A DNA stretch of 64,000 bases from Bacillus multifaciens (lineage in GTDB: Bacteria > Bacillota > Bacilli > Bacillales > Bacillaceae_G), in assembly GCF_030756675.1 (NCBI RefSeq), contig NZ_JAVBXD010000025.1, forward strand, positions 1-64,000, given 5' to 3'. Made by a program: the position numbers and the translations under genes. Numbering within the stretch: position 1 is the first letter of the stretch; every line of letters begins with the position of its first letter. Below the pieces are notes generated by a model. It made no database searches and had not been told where the DNA came from. It saw only the letters and a list, made by a program, of their open reading frames with translations. This document shows, piece after piece, positions 56,559 to 64,000 of the stretch.

Positions 56559-57541
56559 TGAATGTAATTCACATATTTAAAAATAATTTTAATAGGATTT
56601 TAGCCCAAAAAGTGGTGATCATAGTGGCATTTATAGTTATCCCAATTATGATTGGACTTGCAGTATTTTTTACGGAAAAAACAGATATAAAGGGCAACAT
56701 AGCTTTTATTTCAAATAATGAACAGAGCATTCCAAAAGATAATAGGATTAAAATTGAGGTAATCAATAAAAAACCAGCCATTTCAGAGCTTCTTTCGGGA
56801 AAGTATATTGCCATTGTGGAAGAGAAAAATAATGGCAACTATGATATAACAACTTTAAAAAACAAAAATGATGAAAAAATTATAGAAACCTTTTTTAAAA
56901 CAGGTGAAATTTCAGAAAACAAGCAAGTAGAAAACAAGAAAAGAGGTGTTGGAACAAACGTTTTAGGATTTATTTTAATGATCCTTTTCATGCAAGGTGT
57001 TGCATTGATAACCCTTTATACAGAGGACAGGGATAAAAAAATCTTCAAACGTGTATTAACGGCGCCGGTAAGTGAAAGGCAATATATTTTTGCACATGGG
57101 ATTTTTACATTCTTATGGCTTTATATACCGTCATATTTAGCGCTCATTATCACAAAGGTTGCTTTTAATGTAGACATCGGATTTAGTTATGGAATGTTGG
57201 CGATATTAATAGGAATTCTTTGTGCCCTCGCAACGGCATTAGCTTTATTCATTGCAACAATTATTGAACATAACTACTCTGTAGTGGCCAGTGGAATTTA
57301 TGTTATAACTTGTATATTATCAGGCTGCTATATTTCTTTTACAGGGGAAAATACAGTTTTAAATAAGATTTGTAACGTTTTACCACAAAAATCATACATG
57401 ACGTTGGCTCAAGGAATAGAAAATGGACATGACCTATTAGAGTTTAAAGGACAGCTTATATATTTACTTACTTGGATTGTTGTACTTTGGCTCTTTGGGA
57501 GTATGATTACTAAAAGGAAAATGAAGCAAGGGATGTATTAA
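56555..57541 (+). CDS. ABC-2 type transporter permease (2)
   Basis: The 328-residue permease has one N-terminal helix, a soluble extracellular loop of about 130 residues (residues 40-145), then five more helices with KRVLTAPVSERQYIFAHG and SGCYISF-type segments, as in ABC-2 permeases of the YhgE/Pip-like and DrrB-like kinds. Two ATG codons in a row (56555 and 56558) are possible starts. Downstream lies a MITE-like element and no clear terminator. Confidence 0.9.
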   Translation: MMNVIHIFKNNFNRILAQKVVIIVAFIVIPIMIGLAVFFTEKTDIKGNIAFISNNEQSIPKDNRIKIEVINKKPAISELLSGKYIAIVEEKNNGNYDITTLKNKNDEKIIETFFKTGEISENKQVENKKRGVGTNVLGFILMILFMQGVALITLYTEDRDKKIFKRVLTAPVSERQYIFAHGIFTFLWLYIPSYLALIITKVAFNVDIGFSYGMLAILIGILCALATALALFIATIIEHNYSVVASGIYVITCILSGCYISFTGENTVLNKICNVLPQKSYMTLAQGIENGHDLLEFKGQLIYLLTWIVVLWLFGSMITKRKMKQGMY

Positions 57542-57561
57542 CTTTAAATGATTTATAAATC

Positions 57562-57829
57562 GTAACTACGCAGTTACTTTATGAAAAAAAGGCAGAAAAG
57601 CATTTTTTAAAATGAGCGAGAGGGACGGCGATGCATAGGAGCGGTCAGTGCCTTTTCCTGCCACGTGCAAGGTTTGAAAATAAAAGTAGACAATACGTGC
57701 AGGCTCCTGCCCGGTTTGCATGACAGCAGTCTATATGCCAAAAAATGAATTTATAAGTAATAGAGAGACACATCTTCACTAGAATCATACCCTTTTCTAA
57801 ATTTCTAAAAGGTATAGCTGAGTAGTTAC
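57562..57829 (+). mobile_element. MITE-like element with IS66-type ends (copy 2)
   Basis: The element is 268 bp, bounded by GTAACTACGCAG and CTGAGTAGTTAC (11 of 12 positions match). Exact 8-bp repeats TATAAATC flank it (57554-57561 and 57830-57837), a clear target-site duplication. The sequence is nearly the same as that of copy 1 at 15742-16010, which lies in the opposite orientation. Its core is the long bcr1-like repeat. It encodes no transposase. Confidence 0.8.
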
Positions 57830-57950
57830 TATAAATCAATTGTAATGAAGAGTGCCATTAACAATTATATACGGAAGTCTTTACAAACAGCGGTAAAGAT
57901 TGTTCCAAAAGAATTTCATAATACGCTCGTGGTATAAGCCGTTATATATA

Positions 57951-57988
57951 ACCAAAAGCTTCCTCATCATAACGAGGAAGCTTTTGGT
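57951..57988. terminator. Perfect 15-bp hairpin in the kinase remnant
   Basis: ACCAAAAGCTTCCTC and GAGGAAGCTTTTGGT pair exactly around an 8-base loop. It covers the stop codon of the minus-strand kinase remnant. T content after it is low. Confidence 0.6.
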
Positions 57989-58158
57989 AAGCATATATCC
58001 ACCTTTTTTCCCTTTCCAATTTCGGAATGTACTTCTAATGTAGCTCCATGGAGAGTAGCGATTTGTTTAGCGATGCTCATGCCAAGGCCGACTCCTTCTG
58101 TTTGTTCATCTGCATTTTTTAGATCAGTTGAAGTGTTAAAAGCCGAAACAAGAACACA
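57967..58158 (-). pseudogene. Histidine kinase remnant (C-terminal ATPase end)
   Basis: The minus strand has an open frame reading AFNTSTDLKNADEQTEG and then GVGLGMSIAKQIATLHGATL, EVHSEIGKGKKVDICLPK and a stop at 57967. The GVGLGMSIAKQI segment is the G2 box of two-component histidine kinases, with the usual distance to the LP-type end. The frame has no start and no N, G1 or H box before it meets the GNAT gene at 58189, so only the last 60 or so residues survive. No response regulator gene is nearby. Confidence 0.75.
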
Positions 58159-58188
58159 TCCAGATATTAGGGAGTAAGAGCTATATTT

Positions 58189-58884
58189 CTACTTCCCAAA
58201 CCAAACCCAATATTCCCCGTCCTGATCTTCCATCTCATACCCACGATATCCATCCCCCAGCAACCTTTTCTGCCCAGCAATATCACCCATAAGAAGCTTT
58301 TCTACATTCATCCATTCTTTCTGCCTCTCACCCTGAAACTCTTTCACAAAAACATACCGTAACCGATCGCTATACTTCTCCTTCAGCGCAGCAATCTCCA
58401 TCCCTTGCGCAAACTTATCTTTTAAACTAGGAATATTAAAAGGTGCAACAGTACAGCAAACATATCCATAGTTGTGATCAGACTGTTTTAATTGCTCCAT
58501 AATCACTTTCGCTAATATTTTTTGAAGTCCGTTTCCTTGATAATCTGGATGAACATTTGATACTTCTTGATAGATGACACGTTTTAATTCCTCACCTGTT
58601 AAACCAATATCCAATCCTAAATGCTCCTCATCCAGCGGCGGAACTAAGAGCGCACGAAAGGCAATGAGTTGTTCGCCTACGAATGCACCGATCATGAAGC
58701 CATTTCCGCTTAATATATTTTCAAATTCTTCTACTGTAAGAGGCTGCAAGTTTTCTTTGTTTTCGAGCGCTTCAATGACAGCATCTTGTACGGATAAGAT
58801 TTGTTCGATGTACTCTGAAGATAATGTTGCAACTTTGAATGATTGTTTTGTTTGTTTCAACGTTCCTTCATATAGAATATTCAA
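58189..58884 (-). CDS. GNAT-family N-acyltransferase
   Basis: The 231-residue protein has the acetyl-CoA-binding loop of GNAT enzymes in VSNVHPDYQGNGLQKIL (Q-x-x-G-x-G/A type) and a following beta strand with YVCCTVAPFN. It starts 13 bases after the end of the racemase gene on the same strand, so the two are co-transcribed. In the Geobacillus N-succinylamino-acid racemase operon a GNAT protein acts as a succinyl-CoA:D-amino acid transferase; I infer the same role here. GAGGCCACCGC precedes the ATG. Confidence 0.85.
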   Translation of the reverse strand: MNILYEGTLKQTKQSFKVATLSSEYIEQILSVQDAVIEALENKENLQPLTVEEFENILSGNGFMIGAFVGEQLIAFRALLVPPLDEEHLGLDIGLTGEELKRVIYQEVSNVHPDYQGNGLQKILAKVIMEQLKQSDHNYGYVCCTVAPFNIPSLKDKFAQGMEIAALKEKYSDRLRYVFVKEFQGERQKEWMNVEKLLMGDIAGQKRLLGDGYRGYEMEDQDGEYWVWFGK

Positions 58885-58897
58885 GCGGTGGCCTCCT

Positions 58898-60007
58898 TTA
58901 CCGAACTATGTCTTGAAAAACAGTTAATTCATTTAATATATTTTCATCGATATCAACGCCTAGTCCCGGTTTTTCTGTTAAGCGAATAAACGGTACGTTG
59001 TAAGAGAGATTTCCGATATCTTTTGTGAATTTTAGAGGTCCTGTTAGTTCGACGCTTGTGATAATTTTTTTCGAGAAAGCGACGTGGAATCCTGCGGAAG
59101 AGGCGACAGAGGACTCGACCATAGAGCCAATTTGACACTCTATTCCAGCCAGTTCTGCTTGATGGGCTAGTTTGACAGCTGGGTGGATTCCGCCGCACTT
59201 CATTAGTTTAATGTTTACTTTATCAGCTGCTTGCTTTTGAATAATTTGACGCATTTCACGTGGCCCTTTTAAACCTTCGTCGATCATAAGCGAAAGGTCC
59301 GTTTTGGAGCGAATGTAAGCCATTGCGTCAATATCGTCGGCGATAACAGGTTGTTCAATCCAGTCGATGTCTAAATGTTTTAGCGAACGTAATGCAGTTA
59401 ATGTTGTCGCACTGTTTTTCCAGCCTTGGTTTACGTCAACACGAATGGCAATATCAAGTCCGACTCGTTCACGTACAGCTTCAATTCTTTCCACATCTTT
59501 TTTTACATCTGTGCCGACTTTCATTTTGAAGGATTGGTATCCTTTATTCATCATAGAAGCCGCTTCCTCTGCCATGTTTTCTGGAGTATCGATGCTTAAC
59601 ACATGCGTAATTGGGAACTCTTCATGATAGCGCCCGCCGATGAGTTGATACACAGGTTGTCCAAGTTTTTTCCCCATTATGTCAAAGCAAGCGATATCAA
59701 GCGTAGCTTTGGCAGTAGGTACGCCGTAAATGGTTTGATTCATGATGTCATGTATTTTCTCGATATTCATTGGGTTCTTACCTAATAAGGCAGGAGCTAA
59801 TGTGTGTTTTAAAATATGAAAGGTACTTTCCCACGTTTCGCCTGTAACATGTTCGTCAGCTACTCCTTCTCCGTAACCGACAATGCCTTCATCTGTTTCG
59901 ATTTTGACAATAATAGAAGGCATATCAGGATATGTGCCGTAGCTTACAATAAACGGATTTTGCAGTGGCAAACGAATGGCATAAAGATGAACGGCTGTAA
60001 TTTTCAA
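58898..60007 (-). CDS. Enolase-superfamily racemase, probable N-succinyl-Arg/Lys racemase
   Basis: The 369-residue protein is of the muconate-lactonising subgroup of the enolase superfamily. The catalytic set is visible: Lys-x-Lys in SFKMKVG, the metal ligands in RVDVNQGW, WIEQP and MIDEGLKG, and the opposing Lys in VNIKLMKCGG. It strongly recalls B. cereus BC0371, known to racemise N-succinyl arginine and lysine. TTG at 60007 follows AAAGGGG; a start at 60079 would overlap the promoter. It is followed by the GNAT gene and is divergent from an M20 deacylase. Confidence 0.88.
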   Translation of the reverse strand: MKITAVHLYAIRLPLQNPFIVSYGTYPDMPSIIVKIETDEGIVGYGEGVADEHVTGETWESTFHILKHTLAPALLGKNPMNIEKIHDIMNQTIYGVPTAKATLDIACFDIMGKKLGQPVYQLIGGRYHEEFPITHVLSIDTPENMAEEAASMMNKGYQSFKMKVGTDVKKDVERIEAVRERVGLDIAIRVDVNQGWKNSATTLTALRSLKHLDIDWIEQPVIADDIDAMAYIRSKTDLSLMIDEGLKGPREMRQIIQKQAADKVNIKLMKCGGIHPAVKLAHQAELAGIECQIGSMVESSVASSAGFHVAFSKKIITSVELTGPLKFTKDIGNLSYNVPFIRLTEKPGLGVDIDENILNELTVFQDIVR

Positions 60008-60067
60008 TGAAAAGACCCCTTTCTGTTTACAATGCTTTTGTGAATTTCTTTCCCAGTGTTTTCTCAT

Positions 60068-60096
60068 ATTATATTTCAAAAGAAATGTGAGGACAA
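60068..60096 (-). promoter_or_regulatory. Racemase gene promoter
   Basis: On the minus strand, TTGTCC (plus 60091-60096) and TATAAT (plus 60068-60073) are 17 bp apart. Confidence 0.68.
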
Positions 60097-60120
60097 TTAT
60101 GAATTATCAGTGTTTATTTC

Positions 60121-60149
60121 TTGACATTTAAAAGAATATTGAATATGTT
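60121..60149 (+). promoter_or_regulatory. M20 deacylase gene promoter
   Basis: TTGACA (60121-60126) and TATGTT (60144-60149) are separated by 17 bp. It is back to back with the racemase promoter, 24 bp between the two -35 boxes. Confidence 0.68.
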
Positions 60150-60208
60150 TTGGGGAAACATGATTGTTATGAATAAATGGTTGCGATGTGAGAAGGGAGA
60201 GCACGACG

Positions 60209-61315
60209 GTGAAAAAAATAGATTTGCAGGATCGGTTAAGCGAGATTTTTCAACATTTACATGAGAATCCTGAAGTGAGCTGGAAGGAATATAATACGAC
60301 TGCCTATATTACGAAATTTTTAGAGGCAGAAGGCATTTCCTATAAAACGTTTGATGATTGTCCTGGTGTAATCGCAGAAATGGGGAGCGGGAAACCGGTT
60401 GTTGCGGTTCGAGGTGATATGGACGCATTATGGCAAGAGGTGGATGGAGAGTTTAAAGCAAATCATTCATGCGGTCATGATGCGCATATGACAATTGTGA
60501 TGGGGCTCATTTTACAGTTAAAACAAGCGAATTGGCAAACGGGAACAGTTCGATTTATTTTCCAGCCGGCAGAAGAAAAGGGAAGCGGCGCTCTCAAAAT
60601 GGTGGAGAAAGGTGTTGTGGATGATGTTGATTTCCTATTTGGCATTCACTTACGGCCAATAGAGGAATTATCATTGAAACAAGCAGCACCATCTATTCGG
60701 CACGGGGCAGCTGACTTTTTAGAAGCTCATATCGTTGGAACTGATGCTCACGGTGCACGCCCACATCAAGGTACGAACGCAATTGATGTCGTTACGATGA
60801 TTAATATGGGACTAAAAAATATATGGTTTTCGCCGCAATCTTCTTATTCCGTTAAAATGACGAGATGCCAAGCAGGCGGTGAAAGTTTAAATATTATTCC
60901 TGGGAACGCTCATTTTGCTTTAGATGTAAGGGCAGAGAACAATGGATTGTTGGAAGAGTTAAAGAAAAAGATCGAACACGTGATTCAATCAGCCGAATCA
61001 ATGGGTGTCAAGATTTCTTATGATTGGGTCGATTATGTACCTGGAGCAGTAGTATCAGAAGAAGCGGAACAGTTCCTTCGTAAGGGAATTCTGCAAACAT
61101 ATGGAGTAGAGGGCTGCACTCCGCCGCTTCGCACAGCGGGAAGTGATGATTTTCATTATTATACGGTGAAAAAGCCTCATTTAAAAGCAGTAATGCTAGG
61201 ATTAGGTGCGAATTTAAAACCGGGGTTACACCATCCTCACATGACATTTGATCGATCCTGTATATTAGATGGCGTAGAAATCTTGAAGAACACGGTATTA
61301 GAAGTTTTGAAATAG
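60209..61315 (+). CDS. M20-family amidohydrolase (N-acyl amino acid deacylase)
   Basis: The 368-residue zinc amidohydrolase has the metal ligands of the M20D group: VRGDMDALW, NHSCGHDAHM, QPAEEKGSGA and the C-terminal HHPHMTFD. The dimer-domain His lies in GTDAHGARPHQGT. Relatives cleave hippurate, N-acetyl or N-succinyl amino acids. Its place opposite the racemase and GNAT genes suggests it releases L-amino acids from N-succinyl forms. GTG 60209 is chosen because GGGAG lies about ten bases upstream; a GTG at 60188 precedes that site. Confidence 0.9.
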   Translation: MKKIDLQDRLSEIFQHLHENPEVSWKEYNTTAYITKFLEAEGISYKTFDDCPGVIAEMGSGKPVVAVRGDMDALWQEVDGEFKANHSCGHDAHMTIVMGLILQLKQANWQTGTVRFIFQPAEEKGSGALKMVEKGVVDDVDFLFGIHLRPIEELSLKQAAPSIRHGAADFLEAHIVGTDAHGARPHQGTNAIDVVTMINMGLKNIWFSPQSSYSVKMTRCQAGGESLNIIPGNAHFALDVRAENNGLLEELKKKIEHVIQSAESMGVKISYDWVDYVPGAVVSEEAEQFLRKGILQTYGVEGCTPPLRTAGSDDFHYYTVKKPHLKAVMLGLGANLKPGLHHPHMTFDRSCILDGVEILKNTVLEVLK

Positions 61316-61334
61316 TAAGATGGAATAAAAGTAA

Positions 61335-61370
61335 AAAAACAATCCTTCATTAAAAGAGGATTGTTTTTTT
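61335..61370. terminator. Terminator between M20 gene and aqpZ
   Basis: AAACAATCCT and AGGATTGTTT form a stem followed by TTTTATC. It lies between convergent genes. Confidence 0.85.
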
Positions 61371-61391
61371 ATCTCATAAATACTGAAGATT

Positions 61392-62057
61392 CTATTTTTC
61401 AGTATTTAAAATAAATTTCCCTACAAGAGCTGCTACAATGCCACCAAGGATTGGAGCAACGATGAATACCCATAGTTGAGAGAGTGCTTCGCCGCCAACG
61501 AATATAGCTGGTGCAATGCTGCGTGCAGGGTTAACAGATGTTCCAGTTAACGGAATACCTAATAAGTGAACTAATACTAATGTGAAACCAATTACAAGTC
61601 CAGCTAAAGCAGGATTTCCTTGTTTACCCGTTACAGCAACAATAACTAGAATGAACACGAATGTTAAAATGAATTCTACTAAAAATGCTCCACATACATC
61701 TAAACTTCCAAAACTATTTTGTCCTAAATTATCTAAAGATAGAGTAGTAGATTTTAAAATCGTTATTAGTGTTACAGTCCCTAATAAAGCACCTGCAATC
61801 TGAGCTAATACATAATAGATAAGTTCTGTTGCGTCTATTCTTTTATTGATAAACATAGCAACTGATACTGCTGGATTAATATGACATCCAGAAACTGTTC
61901 CGATGCTATAGGCCATTGCGACGATAGATAATCCGAACGCCATTGCGATTCCCAGTGTTCCGATCCCTTCAATTCCACCACCAATTACAGCTACTCCAGT
62001 TCCGAATAATACAAGTACAAATGTACCAATAAATTCAGCGATTGTCTTTTTTACCAT
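61392..62057 (-). CDS. aqpZ: Aquaporin Z-like MIP-family channel
   Basis: The 221-residue protein has six membrane segments and the two half-helix NPA motifs, GCHINPAVS (first half) and GTSVNPARS (second half) with the selectivity-filter arginine right after the second. AEFIGTFVLVLFGTG opens the chain as in AqpZ. The absence of the Asp found after the second NPA in glycerol facilitators (Arg-Ser here) fits a water channel. ACAGGAGG lies nine bases upstream of the ATG. Confidence 0.92.
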   Translation of the reverse strand: MVKKTIAEFIGTFVLVLFGTGVAVIGGGIEGIGTLGIAMAFGLSIVAMAYSIGTVSGCHINPAVSVAMFINKRIDATELIYYVLAQIAGALLGTVTLITILKSTTLSLDNLGQNSFGSLDVCGAFLVEFILTFVFILVIVAVTGKQGNPALAGLVIGFTLVLVHLLGIPLTGTSVNPARSIAPAIFVGGEALSQLWVFIVAPILGGIVAALVGKFILNTEK

Positions 62058-62914
62058 AATTTACCTCCTGTTGATACGCATGAGACGTAATTATAACATA
62101 AGTATCAGCCATTTAAAGCGTAAACGATAATAAACCACTATTCGAATAATTCAAGACAAGGGAGCTTGATCCGAATTGTCTCTTAGTGGATTTCTTGTGG
62201 TTCTTCATTTTAAAGATAAAAATGAAATATCTAGAATCGTTGGTCCGTTGACCAGAAGAGAATAATATATATGAAAAATAGTTCTAAGATATAAGAAAAA
62301 TAATTCTTAATTATTATATTCTGATTCTAGATGAAATGGACGTGTAGACGGAATAACTTTATCTTTGAAGCTTAAAAAGGTAGAAAAGGTACACTTTTAC
62401 AAATAGGTTTATTCCTTATAAAAAGATATTCGTAAATTTTCTATACCTTTACAAATAAAGTGAAACTTCCATCAGTGGGGGTTTTCTTCATCCCCCACTG
62501 ATGGTTAGTTGAACCAATCGGGCTTTTACGGGCAGTTATCCCCCACCTATCTTCTTCGCTTCTCTCTGAATCTTGAGGTGGGGGTCTTACTGCCCGTTAA
62601 TGCGGGATAAACTCTCAAAGACAATTGTTTTGGGTAAATAGGTATTGAATTAGTTACTTTAATAATGTGACATCAGCTTTATAATTACTTTGCGCTTTCT
62701 GGCACATTTGAACCTTACACTCCGATAACCAAATTTTCAAATAGACTAAGCACAAAAAACAATCTTTAAATCTTATTTTTTCATAACCTAGTTTTTTATT
62801 GGTTTCAAAATTCTAAAAAAATATTATTTTCAAACTATAATTTGACAAGAAAACTCTTTTATGGAAAAATATACATTGTGATAATTTTCTAATTAATGAG
62901 AGAAGATGAGAAAA
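62058..62914. other. Gene-free stretch before the peptide gene
   Basis: These 857 bases contain no gene I can support. 62457-62609 is a dispersed repeat. The AT content rises sharply after 62620. TTGACA at 62842-62847 is a good -35 for the small peptide gene at 62915, but the -10 is unclear (AAATAT at 62867). A TGGCAC at 62700 is not followed by a proper -12. Confidence 0.5.
62457..62609 (-). repeat. GGGCAGTAAGACCCCCACC-type intergenic repeat, intact
   Basis: Read on the minus strand: TCCCGCATTAACGGGCAGTA, ACCCCCACCTCAAGATTCAG, GATAGGTGGGGGATAACTGC, AAAAGCCCGATTGG, then a CAGTGGGGG...CCCCCACTG hairpin and GGAAGTTTCACTTT. This is the uninterrupted form of the repeat at 45879-46154; fragments occur at 118-160 and 54685-54724. 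Confidence 0.72.
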
Positions 62915-62995
62915 ATGAAAATTTTTAAACCTAGCGAAAGCGAGTACACAAATCGTGTTAATTCAGAACATGGTGAGACTTCTCCATCAAAATAA
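62915..62995 (+). CDS. Candidate RiPP precursor peptide
   Basis: The 26-residue frame starts MKIFKPSESEYTNRV and ends NSEHGETSPSK; an ATG at 62906 would add MRK. The N-terminal part is charged and could be a leader, the C-terminal part is rich in Ser, Thr, Glu and Gly and has no Cys. Positioned 86 bases before a SagB-type oxidoreductase, with an attenuator hairpin between, it fits a peptide that is modified after translation. The ribosome site (GAAGATGAG) is modest. No family match can be claimed. Confidence 0.5.
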   Translation: MKIFKPSESEYTNRVNSEHGETSPSK

Positions 62996-63006
62996 TTGAA
63001 TTGCTT

Positions 63007-63040
63007 AAATGACTGCTCTAGTAGGGCAGTCATTTATTGT
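63007..63040 (+). terminator. Attenuator-like hairpin between peptide gene and SagB-like gene
   Basis: AAATGACTGC and GCAGTCATTT form a perfect 10-bp stem with a 9-base loop, followed by ATTGTT. A weak T run suggests partial termination, which would give more peptide mRNA than enzyme mRNA. Confidence 0.7.
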
Positions 63041-63081
63041 TAAAAAAGATATACATATTTTTTAAGTAGGGAGACATTGAT

Positions 63082-64000
63082 ATGAAGTTGAAAATATCTG
63101 AAAATATGATATATTTTTGGAAAAATGGTCATCTCATAATAGATGATTTTGTTAGACACGAACAATATAGCCTAGAGCTTTCGGTTTTCCCTATCTTAGG
63201 TTTATTCAAAGAATGGAACGACCCTGATAGTGCGTATCTACAGCTACAGAAAGATCAAACTTTATCTTTAACAAGAAACGAAATGACGGAAATAATTAAA
63301 AATCTTCGAGAAGTCCATATATTAATAGAAAAAGAAAGTCCAGAGGATATGAAGCTTACAAATTGGAAAGAATGGGGAACGCCTGCTAAATACTTTCATT
63401 TTAATAGAAGACTGCTTCATAAAGATAATTATTTAGATGTAAATCAAGACTATGAAAGATTAATCAATAAGAAGCAAAATGTAAAAGCACCGTCTATATA
63501 TAAAATATATGATAATGTAGAAGAAATACCATTACCTACTCCTGATTTTAAAAAAGAAGGAAGCTTCCTAGATGTCCTTTTGAAAAGACAAACTATACGA
63601 TCTTTCTCAGAAAAACCTATTACTCTAATTGAATTATCTTCAATTCTTTATTTTGTTTGGGGAGCACAGTCTTGTAAAAGAGATTTTGGAGTTGGTGCAA
63701 CTTTCTTTAAAACGAGCCCTTCTGGTGGTGCTAGACATCCTATAGAAGTATACCCTTATATATCTAACGTAACAGGAATAAAAGAAGGTTTATATCACTA
63801 CAATGTTCAAAATCATTCATTGAATGTGATTAACAAAGAAAAAATAACAGATATTATTGATATGGCTGCAGGACAGAAATATGTAAAAGGTGCATCTGTA
63901 CTCTTTTTTTATACAGCATGTTTAGAACGACCTATGTGGAAATACAAAACTCCAAGGGTATATCGTATTGTTATGATGGATGTAGGTCATTTAAGTCAAA
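63082..64000 (+). CDS. SagB/McbC-type FMN oxidoreductase (peptide maturation), 3' end cut
   Basis: The frame from ATG 63082 stays open for 306 codons to the window edge. The first 150 residues are a separate domain with no family I recognise. From about 175 comes the nitroreductase-like SagB fold: LLKRQTIRSFSEKPI, then the hallmark SPSGGARHPIEVYPY and LYHYNVQNHSLNV. RVYRIVMMDVGHLSQ near the edge is the usual helix of this family. SagB enzymes oxidise azolines to azoles or otherwise dehydrogenate peptides. AGGGAG precedes the start by eight bases. It lies after a short peptide gene; partners would lie to the right. Confidence 0.88.
   Translation, partial: MKLKISENMIYFWKNGHLIIDDFVRHEQYSLELSVFPILGLFKEWNDPDSAYLQLQKDQTLSLTRNEMTEIIKNLREVHILIEKESPEDMKLTNWKEWGTPAKYFHFNRRLLHKDNYLDVNQDYERLINKKQNVKAPSIYKIYDNVEEIPLPTPDFKKEGSFLDVLLKRQTIRSFSEKPITLIELSSILYFVWGAQSCKRDFGVGATFFKTSPSGGARHPIEVYPYISNVTGIKEGLYHYNVQNHSLNVINKEKITDIIDMAAGQKYVKGASVLFFYTACLERPMWKYKTPRVYRIVMMDVGHLSQ

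Noticed and set aside
62150-62300. Possible transposase remnant before the peptide gene
   Set aside because: Short minus-strand frames give no recognisable transposase motif, no inverted ends were found, and the similarity was only an impression.
62700-62717. A sigma-54-like TGGCAC before the peptide gene
   Set aside because: TGGCAC at 62700-62705 is followed by ATTTG-AACCT rather than N5-TTGCA, and it lies over 200 bases from the gene.

Overview
The window is chromosomal DNA of low G+C content from a spore-former of the Bacillus cereus group. This is inferred from the gene order (an rRNA operon end, then pur, pcrB-pcrA-ligA-camS, gatCAB and dagK, as in Bacillus), from protein sequences that read as B. 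cereus/anthracis orthologues, from frequent TTG/GTG starts with strong Shine-Dalgarno sites, and from many small intergenic repeats of the kind described as bcr elements in this group. Species-level placement is not attempted.

Layout. 1-105: 3' end of a 5S rRNA gene and its terminator. 719-14352: the twelve-gene purine operon purEKBCSQLFMNHD, preceded by paired PurBoxes, a sigma-A promoter and a guanine riboswitch, and broken by internal hairpins and repeats. 14410-16521: a decayed lipoprotein gene, a small ribbon-helix-helix protein paired with an SPFH/Band-7 protein under a striking palindrome, and a DUF2892 membrane protein. 16717-22901: pcrB-pcrA-ligA-camS. 23043-27005: a TauE/SafE-type transporter, rocA with a cre-like site, a bPH protein, a possible very short transcript, and a cysteine hydrolase. 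27138-29971: metNIQ under a SAM riboswitch. 30182-32814: an HXXEE membrane protein and a marR-arsA unit with two matching operators. 33171-38325: a YiaA-like protein, gatCAB, and dagK with a coupled leader ORF. 38627-43327: a GABA cluster (gabT, a sigma-54 activator, gabD). 43335-47279: an M29 aminopeptidase and two tandem polysaccharide-deacetylase lipoproteins. 48055-49559: a nucleoside transporter under a second guanine riboswitch. 49699-54593: rlmCD, a dihydrouridine synthase, a DUF1456 protein, a YgjP-type metalloprotease and a MarR regulator. 54824-57541: an ABC-2 transporter with the same operator as that MarR. 57967-61370: a histidine-kinase remnant, then a GNAT / N-succinylamino-acid racemase / M20 deacylase group that fits a D-to-L amino acid route. 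61392-62057: an aquaporin. 62915-64000: a tiny peptide gene, an attenuator-like hairpin, and a SagB/McbC-type oxidoreductase cut by the window edge. This last part looks like the start of a RiPP (modified peptide) cluster and is the best candidate for an undescribed system.

Gene cooperation: the pur operon makes IMP from PRPP and shares guanine sensing with the nucleoside importer. GatCAB supplies correctly charged Gln/Asn-tRNAs. MetNIQ is methionine uptake shut off by SAM. RocA and GabT/GabD feed amino-acid carbon into central metabolism. Accessory DNA consists of at least four families of short repeats. Two copies of one have 12-bp inverted ends and 8-bp flanking duplications typical of IS66-derived MITEs, and one repeat is inserted within another at 45.9-46.1 kb.
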